A DNA stretch of 64,000 bases from Megaera polyxenophila (GTDB lineage: Bacteria > Pseudomonadota > Alphaproteobacteria > Rickettsiales > Rickettsiaceae). How positions within the stretch are numbered: the stretch's first letter is position 1; each line of letters begins with the position of its first letter. The DNA lies in assembly GCF_029982035.1 (NCBI RefSeq), contig NZ_CP104166.1:1550001-1614000 (forward strand), written 5' to 3'. Below are positions 54,105 through 63,078 of the stretch, one piece after another. The notes beneath the pieces were generated by a model. That model made no database searches and had not been told where the DNA came from. It saw only the letters and a list, made by a program, of their open reading frames with translations. A program made the position numbers and the translations under genes.

Positions 54105-55834
54105 GAATAGCAAAATATATATTAATTTTTTTAGTTGTTCTATTGGTCTTCTATTGTTCTTGTTGGTATTACATAATCAGTAATATAAAAAATGATATAA
54201 ATGCCAGGTATGCTACGCAAAAAATTTATGTTAAAGCTTTGGTAAATACCGAAGAATATTTTATTACTTTTGATAAGGCTAGTATTACTGGATTTCCCTT
54301 TGATATGGCGTTGAATTTGCATGGGTGGAAAGAAGAAAGTAAAGGTGCGATCATTTCTTACCATTCCCCTATAAAAATTGGCTATAGTTTTACTAATCAA
54401 CACGCATATATTGCATATGACGGGGAAATTGATGCTGCATATAAGCCGTTAGCCAGTAGCTTTGGTGCTATATTAAAAATAAAAAATTATTTAATTAAGT
54501 TAGATATTCCGCTTACTAGAAAATTACTGTCCGCAATTTCTAAAATGACTGATTCAGGAGAGTTGGTCAATTATATTAAGGATATTGAGGTTGCTACTGG
54601 GGAAGTTCAGATAATCGATAAACAGGAAAATGAACTGTTCTCCGATAAAGAGTATGAAAAATTAAACTTTACTTTTGTACCGGCAAAATATTACCTTACG
54701 CTGCAAGATTTACTAAATGAGATACCAAGTGAATATACGGTTAACTATAGTGTTAAAACCAAACCGGTTAAATTTTCATTTAGGCCTATACCTGTCAGTT
54801 TACTTTATGGGTTTTTTAATTTACCTTCGGATTTTTCTGCTTCCGGTAAAGTTAAAATTAAAACTGAGGCTAAGAAAGCTGAAGAATTATTTTCAAATTT
54901 TAATGCTGAAGTGGAAGTTGCTTTTTCTGCCCCTAAAATTGATTTAAATTCTTTCAAACTGCTTTTTAAAACTGGTTTATCTCCTGAAAAACGTAAAGGT
55001 ACTGCATTATCAATAGATAGTAAAATAAGATTAAAGGATAGTTTTTTTGAAGAATTATTTAAAAAATACGAAGCTATTAAACCTAGGGTTATTTCTACTC
55101 ATGCCGGTCGCCTAGTAGATCAAGAAGTATCCTACATAATCAGCAATAAGGATATATTCAGGTTTAAAGGTTTAGAAAATAGCGATTATTTTCTAAATCT
55201 AGATTTAGAAACTACAAATAACAGCAAGGGCCCGTTAGTGAAGTTAAATGATTTTAGTATCTATTCAGGGGAGTCTGGGTTTAAGTTAACATATCGATCA
55301 CAATTTAATTACATGAATGGAACAAACTGGAAAGCAGATGGGGTGCTGTTAATTAAGAATTATCCGGTGGTAGTTGATTTTAATTCTAATTATATTCTTA
55401 GGTTTGGAGATTTTAGATTTTTAAGTGATCCAGCAAGAAACCTTTATATTGATGTTAATAAAGCATTTTTAAAACAGATATCAGATTATCCGACTTCCAC
55501 TTCTAATGATCTTAGTTTTGATTATAGTATCAGTACAGATAATTGGTCAGAAGGAAAAATTGGTAGTTCAAAGATTGTCCAACTTCCGGAGCTATATAAA
55601 ATTCTGCTATATAAGAAACTATTTAATGTAATTGATTTACACGGTGATATACTTATCCAAATAAAAAAATTACTACCGAATTTGGATGAAAACGAACCGG
55701 TATTTAAAAAGATATTAGCTCAAATTACTGAAAAAGATATTAAAAGGATTTTACCGCAACAAGGTGAAAAAAATATTAATGAAGGTGTTTTACAAAAAAA
55801 TGACAAGAAAGCTACAAAAAATTTAGCTAAGTGA
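54101..55834 (+). CDS. DUF2125-type periplasmic/membrane-anchored protein
   Basis: 577 residues with an N-terminal uncleaved anchor (residues 5-27, ILIFLVVLLVFYCSCWYYI), then a large beta-rich extracytoplasmic domain. The pattern W.YYI........INARYA...IYVKA and the GFPFDMALNLHGW motif match DUF2125, known across alphaproteobacteria and possibly related to AsmA-like envelope proteins. The function is unknown. It overlaps tlc by 4 bases and is followed after 53 bases by the polyprenyl synthase gene. Confidence 0.8.
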   Translation: MRIAKYILIFLVVLLVFYCSCWYYIISNIKNDINARYATQKIYVKALVNTEEYFITFDKASITGFPFDMALNLHGWKEESKGAIISYHSPIKIGYSFTNQHAYIAYDGEIDAAYKPLASSFGAILKIKNYLIKLDIPLTRKLLSAISKMTDSGELVNYIKDIEVATGEVQIIDKQENELFSDKEYEKLNFTFVPAKYYLTLQDLLNEIPSEYTVNYSVKTKPVKFSFRPIPVSLLYGFFNLPSDFSASGKVKIKTEAKKAEELFSNFNAEVEVAFSAPKIDLNSFKLLFKTGLSPEKRKGTALSIDSKIRLKDSFFEELFKKYEAIKPRVISTHAGRLVDQEVSYIISNKDIFRFKGLENSDYFLNLDLETTNNSKGPLVKLNDFSIYSGESGFKLTYRSQFNYMNGTNWKADGVLLIKNYPVVVDFNSNYILRFGDFRFLSDPARNLYIDVNKAFLKQISDYPTSTSNDLSFDYSISTDNWSEGKIGSSKIVQLPELYKILLYKKLFNVIDLHGDILIQIKKLLPNLDENEPVFKKILAQITEKDIKRILPQQGEKNINEGVLQKNDKKATKNLAK

Positions 55835-55887
55835 ATATTGCACTATGTGCTACATGTATAAATCTTTAAATATTGTGAGATAATAAA

Positions 55888-56871
55888 TTGGACTTAATAA
55901 AAGAAATTCATCAATTTTTACAATCAGAACTAAGCGAGATGAATAACTTAATCTTGGGTTGTCTCTCTGTCGAAGAAGAATTAATACAACTGATCGGTAA
56001 TCATATCTCAAATTCAGGTGGTAAAAGAATAAGACCTGTACTTACGCTATTGTCTACCAAACTTTTTGATTGCGGGAGTGATAATGCAGTTAAGCTTGGT
56101 GCAGCTGTTGAATTTATTCATATGGCTACCTTATTGCATGATGATGTAGTAGATGGCAGTAAGATGCGTCGTTTTTTACCCACAGCTAATGTTATATGGG
56201 GTAATAAAGCAAGTATATTGGTAGGTGATTTCCTATTTAGTCAATCATTTAAATTAATAGTTGCCACCAGGTTACTCCCGGCTATGGACGTTTTATCGAA
56301 AGCGTGCGCAGTCGTCATAGAAGGTGAAGTATCGCAGCTTGCTAAACTCGAAGAGCGTAGGTTAATAACTGAAGAAGAGTATTTGAGAGTAATTAATGCA
56401 AAAACAGCGGTTCTTTTTGGAGCAGCATGTGAGGTTGGTGCTATTATAGCAAATCAATCTCCTAATTATTGTAATGCCATGAGAAATTTTGGCATGAAAC
56501 TGGGAGAAATATTTCAAATAACAGACGATTTGCTAGATTATTTTACCCAAGGTGAAGTTAGAGGCAAGAATATAGGAGATGATTTTGCGGAAGGAAAGGT
56601 TACTTTACCGCTGATTTTCCTAGCTAGAAAACTTCCCAAGAATAAAAAAGAAAGATTAATGGAGTTAATAACTGCACATGAGCGTACATCTAAAGATTTC
56701 CACTGGGTTACTGATTTGTTAATCAGTTTTGATATAAAAAATGAAATTCTGGAATATTTGGAAGGGTTTAAAATATCTGCCTATAAGTGTCTTGAGGAGA
56801 TCAATATTCAAAATGAAACTAGAGGATATTTGAAATCGTTGGTAAATTTTGCTGTAGAGCGCAGTTACTAA
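55888..56871 (+). CDS. ispB: Polyprenyl (octaprenyl-type) diphosphate synthase
   Basis: 327 residues. Both aspartate-rich motifs are present: the first in LLHDDVVDGSKMRR (about residues 88-101), the second in QITDDLLDYF (about 214). The GGKRIRPVLTLLS opening is conserved. The product is probably the long side chain of ubiquinone, but chain length cannot be read with certainty. The start codon is TTG at 55888 (MDLIKEIHQFL). The next ATG is 18 codons in and would cut conserved sequence. murA follows after 24 bases. Confidence 0.9.
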   Translation: MDLIKEIHQFLQSELSEMNNLILGCLSVEEELIQLIGNHISNSGGKRIRPVLTLLSTKLFDCGSDNAVKLGAAVEFIHMATLLHDDVVDGSKMRRFLPTANVIWGNKASILVGDFLFSQSFKLIVATRLLPAMDVLSKACAVVIEGEVSQLAKLEERRLITEEEYLRVINAKTAVLFGAACEVGAIIANQSPNYCNAMRNFGMKLGEIFQITDDLLDYFTQGEVRGKNIGDDFAEGKVTLPLIFLARKLPKNKKERLMELITAHERTSKDFHWVTDLLISFDIKNEILEYLEGFKISAYKCLEEINIQNETRGYLKSLVNFAVERSY

Positions 56872-56895
56872 TTAAGGTTGGTTAAAAAAATATAT

Positions 56896-58176
56896 ATGGA
56901 TAGTATACTTATTAATGGAGGTAATGCTCTAAAAGGAAATATTACCATCAGTGGCTCTAAAAATGCTTCCTTGCCGATTATGGCAGCTGCGTTGCTAACG
57001 GATCACGAGCTGGAACTAGCTAATTTACCTATTCTATCTGATATTAACACCATGGAAGAACTGCTTGTAAACCATGGGGCTAAAGTTGCAAGAAAAATAG
57101 AAAGTAATGATAGCTTAAGCTTAAAAATTTCATGTTCTAATATCAATAATTACACAGCACCTTATGAAATAGTAAGGAAAATGCGAGCCTCTATTTGGGT
57201 TTTAGGTCCTCTTGTAGCTAAATATGGTGAGGCATTGGTTTCCCTCCCTGGAGGTTGCGCAATCGGCGCCAGGCAAGTTGATTTACATATTGCAGTCTTA
57301 GAAGCTATGGGAGTAGAGATAGAAATTTTGCAAGGATATATCCATGCTCATACCAGGAAACGTTTAAAAGCCTGCAATTTTGTATTTCCTAAAGTATCGG
57401 TTGGGGCTACTATTAATGCTATACTAGCTGCTTGTTTGGCAAGTGGTACTACCCATTTATCAAACTGCGCTAAAGAACCGGAAATCAGAGATTTATGCAA
57501 TTGTTTGATAAAAATGGGAGCGATCATCGACGGTATTGGAACAGATGATTTAAAAATTACGGGACAGCAGGAATTATACGGGGCAAAGCATGATATTTTA
57601 CCAGATAGGATCGAGGCTGGAACTTATATGATTGCTGGTGCTATTACTAAAGGAGATATAACTATTTCTGGGGTGGATTATGATATTGTTGAAAATGTAG
57701 CTCTTAAACTCGCACAATCAGGTATAGAAGTTACTAATTTAAACAATGTTATCAGAGTAAAATATAATGGACTTCTTAAATCAGTTGATATGGCTACCGG
57801 TGTTTATCCGGGTTTTGCTACTGATTTACAGGCTCAATTTATGAGTTTAATGGCCCTAGCGGATTCATCCTCAATAATTACAGAAAATATATTTGAAAAC
57901 AGGTTTATGCATGTACCAGAATTATGCAGAATGGGAGCGAATATTAATGTAGATGGTAATCATGCGGTTGTAAGAGGGGTTAAAGCCTTAAGCGGTGCTG
58001 AAGTGATGGCTAGTGACCTGCGTGCATCAGTTTCGTTAATTCTTGCGGGACTAGCTGCGGAAGGCAGTACTAAAGTTAGAAGGGTGTATCATTTAGATCG
58101 AGGATATCAATCTCTTGAGAAAAAATTATCTGCTTGTGGAGCAGATATTGTTAGAGTGAAAGGTGATTCAGTTTAA
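56896..58176 (+). CDS. murA: UDP-N-acetylglucosamine 1-carboxyvinyltransferase MurA
   Basis: 426 residues from the ATG at 56896 (MDSILINGGNALKG), which fits the family's N-terminus better than TTG at 56878. It catalyses the first committed peptidoglycan step, adding enolpyruvate from PEP to UDP-GlcNAc. The active-site loop is SLPGGCAIGARQVDL, with Cys121 equal to the fosfomycin-target Cys115 of E. coli. The sugar-binding SGSKNASLPIMAA and the late segments GVYPGFATDLQAQFMSL and DLRASVSLILAGL are intact, indicating a working wall-synthesis pathway. Confidence 0.96.
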   Translation: MDSILINGGNALKGNITISGSKNASLPIMAAALLTDHELELANLPILSDINTMEELLVNHGAKVARKIESNDSLSLKISCSNINNYTAPYEIVRKMRASIWVLGPLVAKYGEALVSLPGGCAIGARQVDLHIAVLEAMGVEIEILQGYIHAHTRKRLKACNFVFPKVSVGATINAILAACLASGTTHLSNCAKEPEIRDLCNCLIKMGAIIDGIGTDDLKITGQQELYGAKHDILPDRIEAGTYMIAGAITKGDITISGVDYDIVENVALKLAQSGIEVTNLNNVIRVKYNGLLKSVDMATGVYPGFATDLQAQFMSLMALADSSSIITENIFENRFMHVPELCRMGANINVDGNHAVVRGVKALSGAEVMASDLRASVSLILAGLAAEGSTKVRRVYHLDRGYQSLEKKLSACGADIVRVKGDSV

Positions 58177-58253
58177 GTTATAGGGAAGGAAAAAGTGTTT
58201 TTTATTTGATTTTATGTTAAGGACAGTTCTAAGTGAGCGGTACTTACGGCGAT

Positions 58254-58886
58254 TTATAAATTTTTACTTTTATATTCACATAGATGACAAATAGGGCATT
58301 TAAAACATTCAGGTTTTCTGGCTTTACAAATATATCTTCCGTGTAATATCAGCCAGTGATGGGCATGCGTTAACCACATAGTAGGAATTTGCCTTAATAA
58401 GTCCTTTTCTATTTTTTTAGGTATAGTTTCCTGCGTTAAACCAATTCTATGTGAAACTCGAGCGACATGGGTATCAACGGCTATTGTTGGCTGGCCGAAT
58501 GCACAATTTAATATAACATTTGCGGTTTTTTGCCCTATACCTGGTAATTTTATAAGTTCTTCAAAACTATTCGGAAGATTTGAGTCGTATTGCTCAACTA
58601 ACATCTTACAGAACGCAATAATATTTTTTGCTTTAGTATTATATAAACCAATAGTTTTTATATATTTTTTTAGATTATCCTCGCCGAGTTTTAAAAAATC
58701 TTCCGGAGTTTTATAAATTTTAAATAGCGTGGAGGTTGCCTTATTAACAGAAACATCAGTTGCTTGGGCAGATAAAATAACCGCTACCGCTAGGGTGAAG
58801 TTATTAACATATTCAAGTTCTGTTTTCGGTTCTTTACTTAAAGAGCTAAAAATGGTAAAAATTTGGTTTATTATATTTAAATTCAT
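58254..58886 (-). CDS. nth: Endonuclease III
   Basis: 210 residues, base-excision repair glycosylase/AP lyase for oxidised pyrimidines. The helix-hairpin-helix LPGIGQKTANVIL holds the catalytic Lys, the catalytic Asp is in VDTHVARVSHRIG, and the C-terminal CKARKPECFKCPICHLC provides the four 4Fe-4S cysteines. It is convergent with murA and divergent from grxD with about 50 bases between, so the nth and grxD promoters must overlap. Confidence 0.96.
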   Translation of the reverse strand: MNLNIINQIFTIFSSLSKEPKTELEYVNNFTLAVAVILSAQATDVSVNKATSTLFKIYKTPEDFLKLGEDNLKKYIKTIGLYNTKAKNIIAFCKMLVEQYDSNLPNSFEELIKLPGIGQKTANVILNCAFGQPTIAVDTHVARVSHRIGLTQETIPKKIEKDLLRQIPTMWLTHAHHWLILHGRYICKARKPECFKCPICHLCEYKSKNL

Positions 58887-58934
58887 AAAATAATAATTTA
58901 AAATTAATCATAATTAGCTTTACAGGAATTTATT

Positions 58935-59324
58935 ATGGCAGAAAACAAGATTTTTGACTTTATAAGAAATGAAATAAATGAACATGAAGTGGTTTTATTC
59001 ATGAAAGGTACGGCTGACTTTCCACAATGCGGTTTCTCAGCTATGGTAGTTAGTATTTTACAATCAGTTAGTGTTAAATTTAAGGATCATAACGTTTTAG
59101 CTAATGAAGAACTGCGCCAAGGAATAAAAGAATTTTCCGATTGGCCGACTATACCGCAGCTATATATTAAAGGAGAGTTCATAGGCGGTTGTGATATAGT
59201 ACGTGAGATGTATGAAAGTGGTTCTTTAAGCGAGCTGGTAAGAGACCTTCAAAGTCACGGCGTTACTTGTAATAATGAAAAACGTTTGGAAACTACTCAA
59301 GCAAGTGTTCAATTAACTGAATGA
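58935..59324 (+). CDS. grxD: Monothiol glutaredoxin, Grx4/GrxD type
   Basis: 129 residues. The CGFS active site (Cys32) follows FMKGTADFPQ, and the motifs WPTIPQLYI and GGCDIVREM bind glutathione and the 2Fe-2S cluster. These proteins carry and hand over Fe-S clusters. The family ends near residue 107; this copy has an extra C-terminal extension of about 20 residues (TCNNEKRLETTQASVQLTE) of unknown meaning. An AGGA site precedes the ATG. Confidence 0.94.
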   Translation: MAENKIFDFIRNEINEHEVVLFMKGTADFPQCGFSAMVVSILQSVSVKFKDHNVLANEELRQGIKEFSDWPTIPQLYIKGEFIGGCDIVREMYESGSLSELVRDLQSHGVTCNNEKRLETTQASVQLTE

Positions 59325-59349
59325 AAAAGCATATCTACCGAGAAATTTG

Positions 59350-60285
59350 ATGAGTGATGCTATTTACGTAAATAATCTTATAAAAGAATATAATACCGGT
59401 AGAGTTGCCAATGAAAAAAAATTAGCCTTAAATGGCTTAGACATAAATATTGAAGTTGGATCAATATTCGGTTTACTCGGGCCAAATGGAGCGGGAAAAT
59501 CAACGTTAATCAATATCTTAGCCGGTACAGTTATAAAAACTTCCGGAGAAGTTAGAGTGATGGGAGTAGATATTGATTACCAACCTAAGAGAGCTAGATC
59601 GTTAATTGGCGTTGTTCCGCAAGAAATTGTTACGGATACTTTTTTTCCTTTGTGGCAAGCTCTTGAATTTACAGCTGGTTACTTTGGGATTAGGCCAGAA
59701 AATCGAATTACTGACCAGCTGCTTAAAACTTTGAGTTTATATGATAAAAGAAATAGCCTGCCACAAAGGTTATCAGGTGGAATGAAAAGGCGTTTCTTAA
59801 TCGCTAAGGCTATGGTCCATTCTCCTAGAATACTGGTTCTCGATGAGCCGACTGCCGGTGTAGATATTGAACTTAGAAATCAACTTTGGGAATATGTCAA
59901 AAAGTTAAATCAAGAGCAAGGGGTAACTATTATTATTACTACTCACTATTTGGCTGAAGCTCAGGAATTATGCGATAATATTGCCTTTATTAACGATGGT
60001 AAAATTATAAAACAGGATTCAAAAAAGAAATTACTTGCAGAACTTGGTTCACGATATCTTGATGTTGAGTTTGAAAATGCCATTGATCCTGTGAAAGTTT
60101 CTAGTTTAAAAAATACAAAACTTAAGCTTTTAAATGAAAATAAAATTAGGTTTGACCTTCATACCGAAAATAACGACTTTACTCGAATTTTAGAAATAAT
60201 TCATTCCATGGATTTGAGAATCAAGAATTTAAACTTAAGTGAGCCTGATCTTGAGGATATTTTTCATAAAATAGTTAAAAAATAG
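59350..60285 (+). CDS. ABC-2-type transporter ATP-binding protein
   Basis: 311 residues from the ATG at 59350 (TTG at 59347 is an alternative). Walker A is GPNGAGKSTLINI, the Q-loop is VVPQEIVTDT, the signature is RLSGGMKRRFL, Walker B is ILVLDEPTAGVDIELR and the H-loop is TTHYLAEA. It is closest in style to YadG/CcmA-like exporters of the ABC-2 class. No permease gene is beside it, so its membrane partner must be encoded elsewhere or replaced. It follows grxD by 25 bases and precedes ygfZ by 15. Confidence 0.92.
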   Translation: MSDAIYVNNLIKEYNTGRVANEKKLALNGLDINIEVGSIFGLLGPNGAGKSTLINILAGTVIKTSGEVRVMGVDIDYQPKRARSLIGVVPQEIVTDTFFPLWQALEFTAGYFGIRPENRITDQLLKTLSLYDKRNSLPQRLSGGMKRRFLIAKAMVHSPRILVLDEPTAGVDIELRNQLWEYVKKLNQEQGVTIIITTHYLAEAQELCDNIAFINDGKIIKQDSKKKLLAELGSRYLDVEFENAIDPVKVSSLKNTKLKLLNENKIRFDLHTENNDFTRILEIIHSMDLRIKNLNLSEPDLEDIFHKIVKK

Positions 60286-60300
60286 CTTTTCTGTATTTTT

Positions 60301-61125
60301 ATGGCTGAATTACTTGAAAACCGTTCTATTTTAAGCCTGTCTGGAAAGGATGCTTTAGTTTTTTTACAAAATATTGTCACCAATGATTTAAATAATTATT
60401 CATATTCATATAATTATCTGCTTTCTCCGCAAGGAAGATATTTATATGATTTCTTTGTATTAAAATTATCACCTGACCAATTATTTATCGATATAGATTC
60501 CATTTCGGCTCAATCGTTTTTACAAAAACTTACTATATACAAGTTAAGACGGGACGTAGAGATAAAAAACCTTGCTTCTGAATATTCTGTTTTATATTCC
60601 AGGGAAAAAATGGAAACTAATGAGGAGGTTATTGCTTCTAATTGTGATCCTCGATTTTCTAAATTGGGTTTTAGATCTATAGTAGAATCCTCGTGTGCTA
60701 ATAAATTGGAGTTAGTTGGTAATAATTTATATATGCAAGACAAATATGAATTTACTATTCCAGATGGCCGAGATGATTTAATTACGGGGAATTCAGTAGT
60801 TTTTCAGTTCGGAGCAGAAGAGTTGTCAGCTGTTAGTTTTTCTAAAGGATGCTATATAGGGCAGGAAGTAATTTCTAGAGCAAAATACCAAGGTGTCACA
60901 AGGAAGAAGCTTTTTAAATTAGTTTCTGATAAAAAAATTGCTTTTAATGATATTGGTACGGAAATCACCGATTTGAGAGGAGAAAAAATTGGTATTTTTT
61001 GCTCAAGCTATAATAAACTTGGCATAGGGTTATTAAATGAAGAAAAATATCTAGGACTCGATACAAAAATTGCTCTTATAAATGGTATTCAGGAAGTGCT
61101 AATTTTAAAACCTGAATGGAGGTAA
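60301..61125 (+). CDS. ygfZ: YgfZ/GcvT-domain folate-binding protein
   Basis: 274 residues. The diagnostic motif FSKGCYIGQEVISRAKYQG (KGCYIGQE, about residues 181-188) and the N-terminal LSLSGKDALVFLQNIVTNDL identify the YgfZ/IBA57 family. It uses folate to help mature certain 4Fe-4S enzymes. Standing near grxD, another Fe-S carrier, it may share a transcript and a pathway with it. Its length is within the normal range of about 270-330. Confidence 0.93.
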   Translation: MAELLENRSILSLSGKDALVFLQNIVTNDLNNYSYSYNYLLSPQGRYLYDFFVLKLSPDQLFIDIDSISAQSFLQKLTIYKLRRDVEIKNLASEYSVLYSREKMETNEEVIASNCDPRFSKLGFRSIVESSCANKLELVGNNLYMQDKYEFTIPDGRDDLITGNSVVFQFGAEELSAVSFSKGCYIGQEVISRAKYQGVTRKKLFKLVSDKKIAFNDIGTEITDLRGEKIGIFCSSYNKLGIGLLNEEKYLGLDTKIALINGIQEVLILKPEWR

Positions 61126-61302
61126 CTACCCCAAGATTAATAAAATGTAGTTGTTTTTTGTAATTACTTCTGCGTGTGTAAATTATTACTTTTGTTCTTT
61201 TCAAAAGTTCTCTGATCTCGAATTCTATTCCTTTCTTTGTTATTACAAATCGTAGGGTTAAAGTTAGGTAGTTGAGAATAATTAATTTTTATTAATTAAT
61301 TA

Positions 61303-61331
61303 TTGACAGCATTTATATTATACTATATATT
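61303..61331 (+). promoter_or_regulatory. Strong sigma-70 promoter before the 127-aa gene
   Basis: TTGACA (61303-61308), 17 bases, TATATT (61326-61331) is nearly consensus. The start would be near 61338, with an AT-rich leader of about 80 bases. The rest of the 61126-61417 gap holds no frame or RNA that I can recognise. Confidence 0.7.
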
Positions 61332-61417
61332 AGCTTGATTAATTAAATTTAATTAAATATATACTAATACTACCGAGTATTAGCTATTTTTGGTAACAAC
61401 TAATCTATAAAACGCAT

Positions 61418-61801
61418 ATGGCAAAATTCGAAACAATATGGAAACAACCTAGTGCTTTTGTATCAGGGGCTATAAAATCTTTCCCTAAAAATTTTATTTG
61501 GCACGGAACAAAATTTATCAGTCATACTATAGTAGGGGGGATAACTCATACTGGAAAAGTTGCTTTGAAGCTTGCTGAAGAAGCAGTTAGTTTTGTTTGG
61601 GAAACACTAAAAGATTTAGGTAACGAAATTGCTGAAGGATTTAACGATATACTAGAAGCTGGTATAACAGAAGCCGAACAAGCAGAAAATACAAAAATTG
61701 CTTTAGAAAAAATTGTGACAACCGATGTTGAGGATAGTATTGTGGTGGGTCTTAATTCAGAAGACTTAGCAGCGACTCTGGAAGCGGCTGCTGCAGCTTA
61801 G
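61418..61801 (+). CDS. Hypothetical 127-aa amphipathic helical protein
   Basis: A small protein of unknown family. The first 70 residues (MAKFETIWKQPSAFVSGAIK...) form probable amphipathic helices with aromatic and glycine residues (IVGGITHTGKVALKLAEEAV). The second half is acidic (GNEIAEGFNDILEAGITEAEQ), and it ends in a run of alanines (LEAAAAA). No signal peptide. The gene is framed by a near-consensus promoter and a strong terminator, so it is a self-contained, possibly abundant transcript. Membrane-active or secreted roles are guesses only. No clear Shine-Dalgarno is visible. Confidence 0.7.
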   Translation: MAKFETIWKQPSAFVSGAIKSFPKNFIWHGTKFISHTIVGGITHTGKVALKLAEEAVSFVWETLKDLGNEIAEGFNDILEAGITEAEQAENTKIALEKIVTTDVEDSIVVGLNSEDLAATLEAAAAA

Positions 61802-61817
61802 GGAACAGCTTATATCC

Positions 61818-61843
61818 AAGATAGCTTATTTTTAAGCTATCTT
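61818..61843 (+). repeat. 11-bp hairpin downstream of the 127-aa gene
   Basis: aagatagctta (61818-61828) pairs perfectly with taagctatctt (61833-61843) around a TTTT loop. It precedes the terminator and may protect the transcript's 3' end. Confidence 0.7.
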
Positions 61844-61855
61844 GATATAAATTAT

Positions 61856-61887
61856 AAAGCGGGCACTGTTTCGTCCGCTTTTTTTTT
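61856..61887 (+). terminator. Rho-independent terminator
   Basis: aaagcgggc (61856-61864) pairs with gtccgcttt (61873-61881), with one G-U, around an 8-base loop, and runs into nine T (61879-61887). It is the most convincing terminator in the window and ends the 127-aa gene. Confidence 0.88.
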
Positions 61888-62053
61888 ATTTGCTAATACT
61901 TAGGTAATTTACTATAAGTTGCTTATTTCTAAAACTCTAAAACATATATACTTAAAAAATTTTTAGTATATTAATACCACGGTTCTTCAACATATATATT
62001 TAAAATAGTTAATAAACTTTAAGGATAAGTTTTTGATTAAACTGTTTTTGTTA

Positions 62054-62082
62054 TTGACTCATATATTAATCAATGCTAATTA
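62054..62082 (+). promoter_or_regulatory. Candidate promoter for the 182-aa gene
   Basis: TTGACT (62054-62059) and TAATTA (62077-62082) are 17 bases apart, about 57 bases before the ATG at 62140. The -10 box is weak. Confidence 0.35.
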
Positions 62083-62139
62083 GTTTAGTTGATAGTTTTT
62101 GTAGCTAATTCTGATGTAATATTTTAGGGTATTTATGAG

Positions 62140-62688
62140 ATGATGAATAATTTTAATGACAAAAAAATTAATAAACCTGTAGGTGTTGGGTCGGAAGTTC
62201 TTATTGGAGAAAAAATAGATAATCAACATCCTAATGTTGTCGTAGATGAGACCCCAGAACTTATTGCTTTGCCTAAATCATCTGCGGAACTTGCCGAAGA
62301 ATTAATTGATTATTTGGTCACTCACAATCATCAAAAAGTTGCAAAAATTATTATTGAAGAAGCAAGAATATATTTAAGCAAGCTATCAAATAATAATATT
62401 TTCAATATGGATCAACAGTTGAAACAGATTGAAGATGAATTGGGTGATTTAATTAAATATTTTGGCCAAGAAGATAAAGGAAAAATAGCATCTAAATTGA
62501 AAAGCTTAAAAATTATTATCCAAGGTTTGGAATCAGAATATATTCGGAATTTTTTACAAAATATACTCGAAATTATAGAAAATTATAATAAGAACAGAAG
62601 TAAAAAAAGTTTTGATAAAAAGGAAGGGTTTAAAAACTTTAAGGCGAGTATTAAATCAGGCTTTTCTGGCCTTCGAAAGCTGCTTTAG
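62140..62688 (+). CDS. Hypothetical 182-aa helical protein
   Basis: A soluble, charged protein. After a disordered-looking first 45 residues come several helices (SAELAEELIDYLVTHNHQKV, QQLKQIEDELGDLIKYFG, KIASKLKSLKIIIQGLE) and a basic end (RKLL). There is no signal peptide and no motif I recognise. It lies between two other unrelated unknown genes in the accessory stretch at the window end. Two adjacent ATG codons (62140 and 62143) can serve as start. Confidence 0.65.
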   Translation: MMNNFNDKKINKPVGVGSEVLIGEKIDNQHPNVVVDETPELIALPKSSAELAEELIDYLVTHNHQKVAKIIIEEARIYLSKLSNNNIFNMDQQLKQIEDELGDLIKYFGQEDKGKIASKLKSLKIIIQGLESEYIRNFLQNILEIIENYNKNRSKKSFDKKEGFKNFKASIKSGFSGLRKLL

Positions 62689-63078
62689 CCTTTAATAGCA
62701 CTTTGCTATAGGAGATAGTTTTAGTAACTTACCGGTTACTTTTCTATAAACTTTACTGTTATATTTTTTATACCTATTTAAAAATATTAGCTCTATTCTC
62801 TAAATTAGTTGCTGCAATATTGCAACTTACCCATCATTAATCTTCAACTTATAGTAGAGTAATTATATAAATTATACCGCTATAGTTGTATCATCAATTA
62901 TGAAATTCTTAAAGGAAAGCAGTAATGAGCTTGAATAGTCATCATATACAAAATAATGATGATTCGAAAATTAATTTAATTTGATTTCTTCTTGATAATC
63001 GTTTAAATGGATGCTTTTGACTGTTGAACCTTTAATTGAATTTTAAAATCATTTTTCAGCTTTTTTTAGGAGAATTTT
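62689..63078. other. Intergenic region before the LRR gene
   Basis: 390 AT-rich bases with no substantial gene. It contains a 12-base perfect palindrome TGCAATATTGCA (62813-62824) and a tiny 19-codon frame at 62925 (MSLNSHHIQNNDD...) with an AAAGGAAAG site before it. The tiny frame could be a short peptide or the remnant of a decayed gene. A candidate promoter is listed separately. Confidence 0.5.
62843..62871 (+). promoter_or_regulatory. Candidate promoter for the LRR gene
   Basis: TTCAAC (62843-62848) and TATAAA (62866-62871) are 17 bases apart, giving a leader of about 200 bases before the ATG at 63079. Confidence 0.35.
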
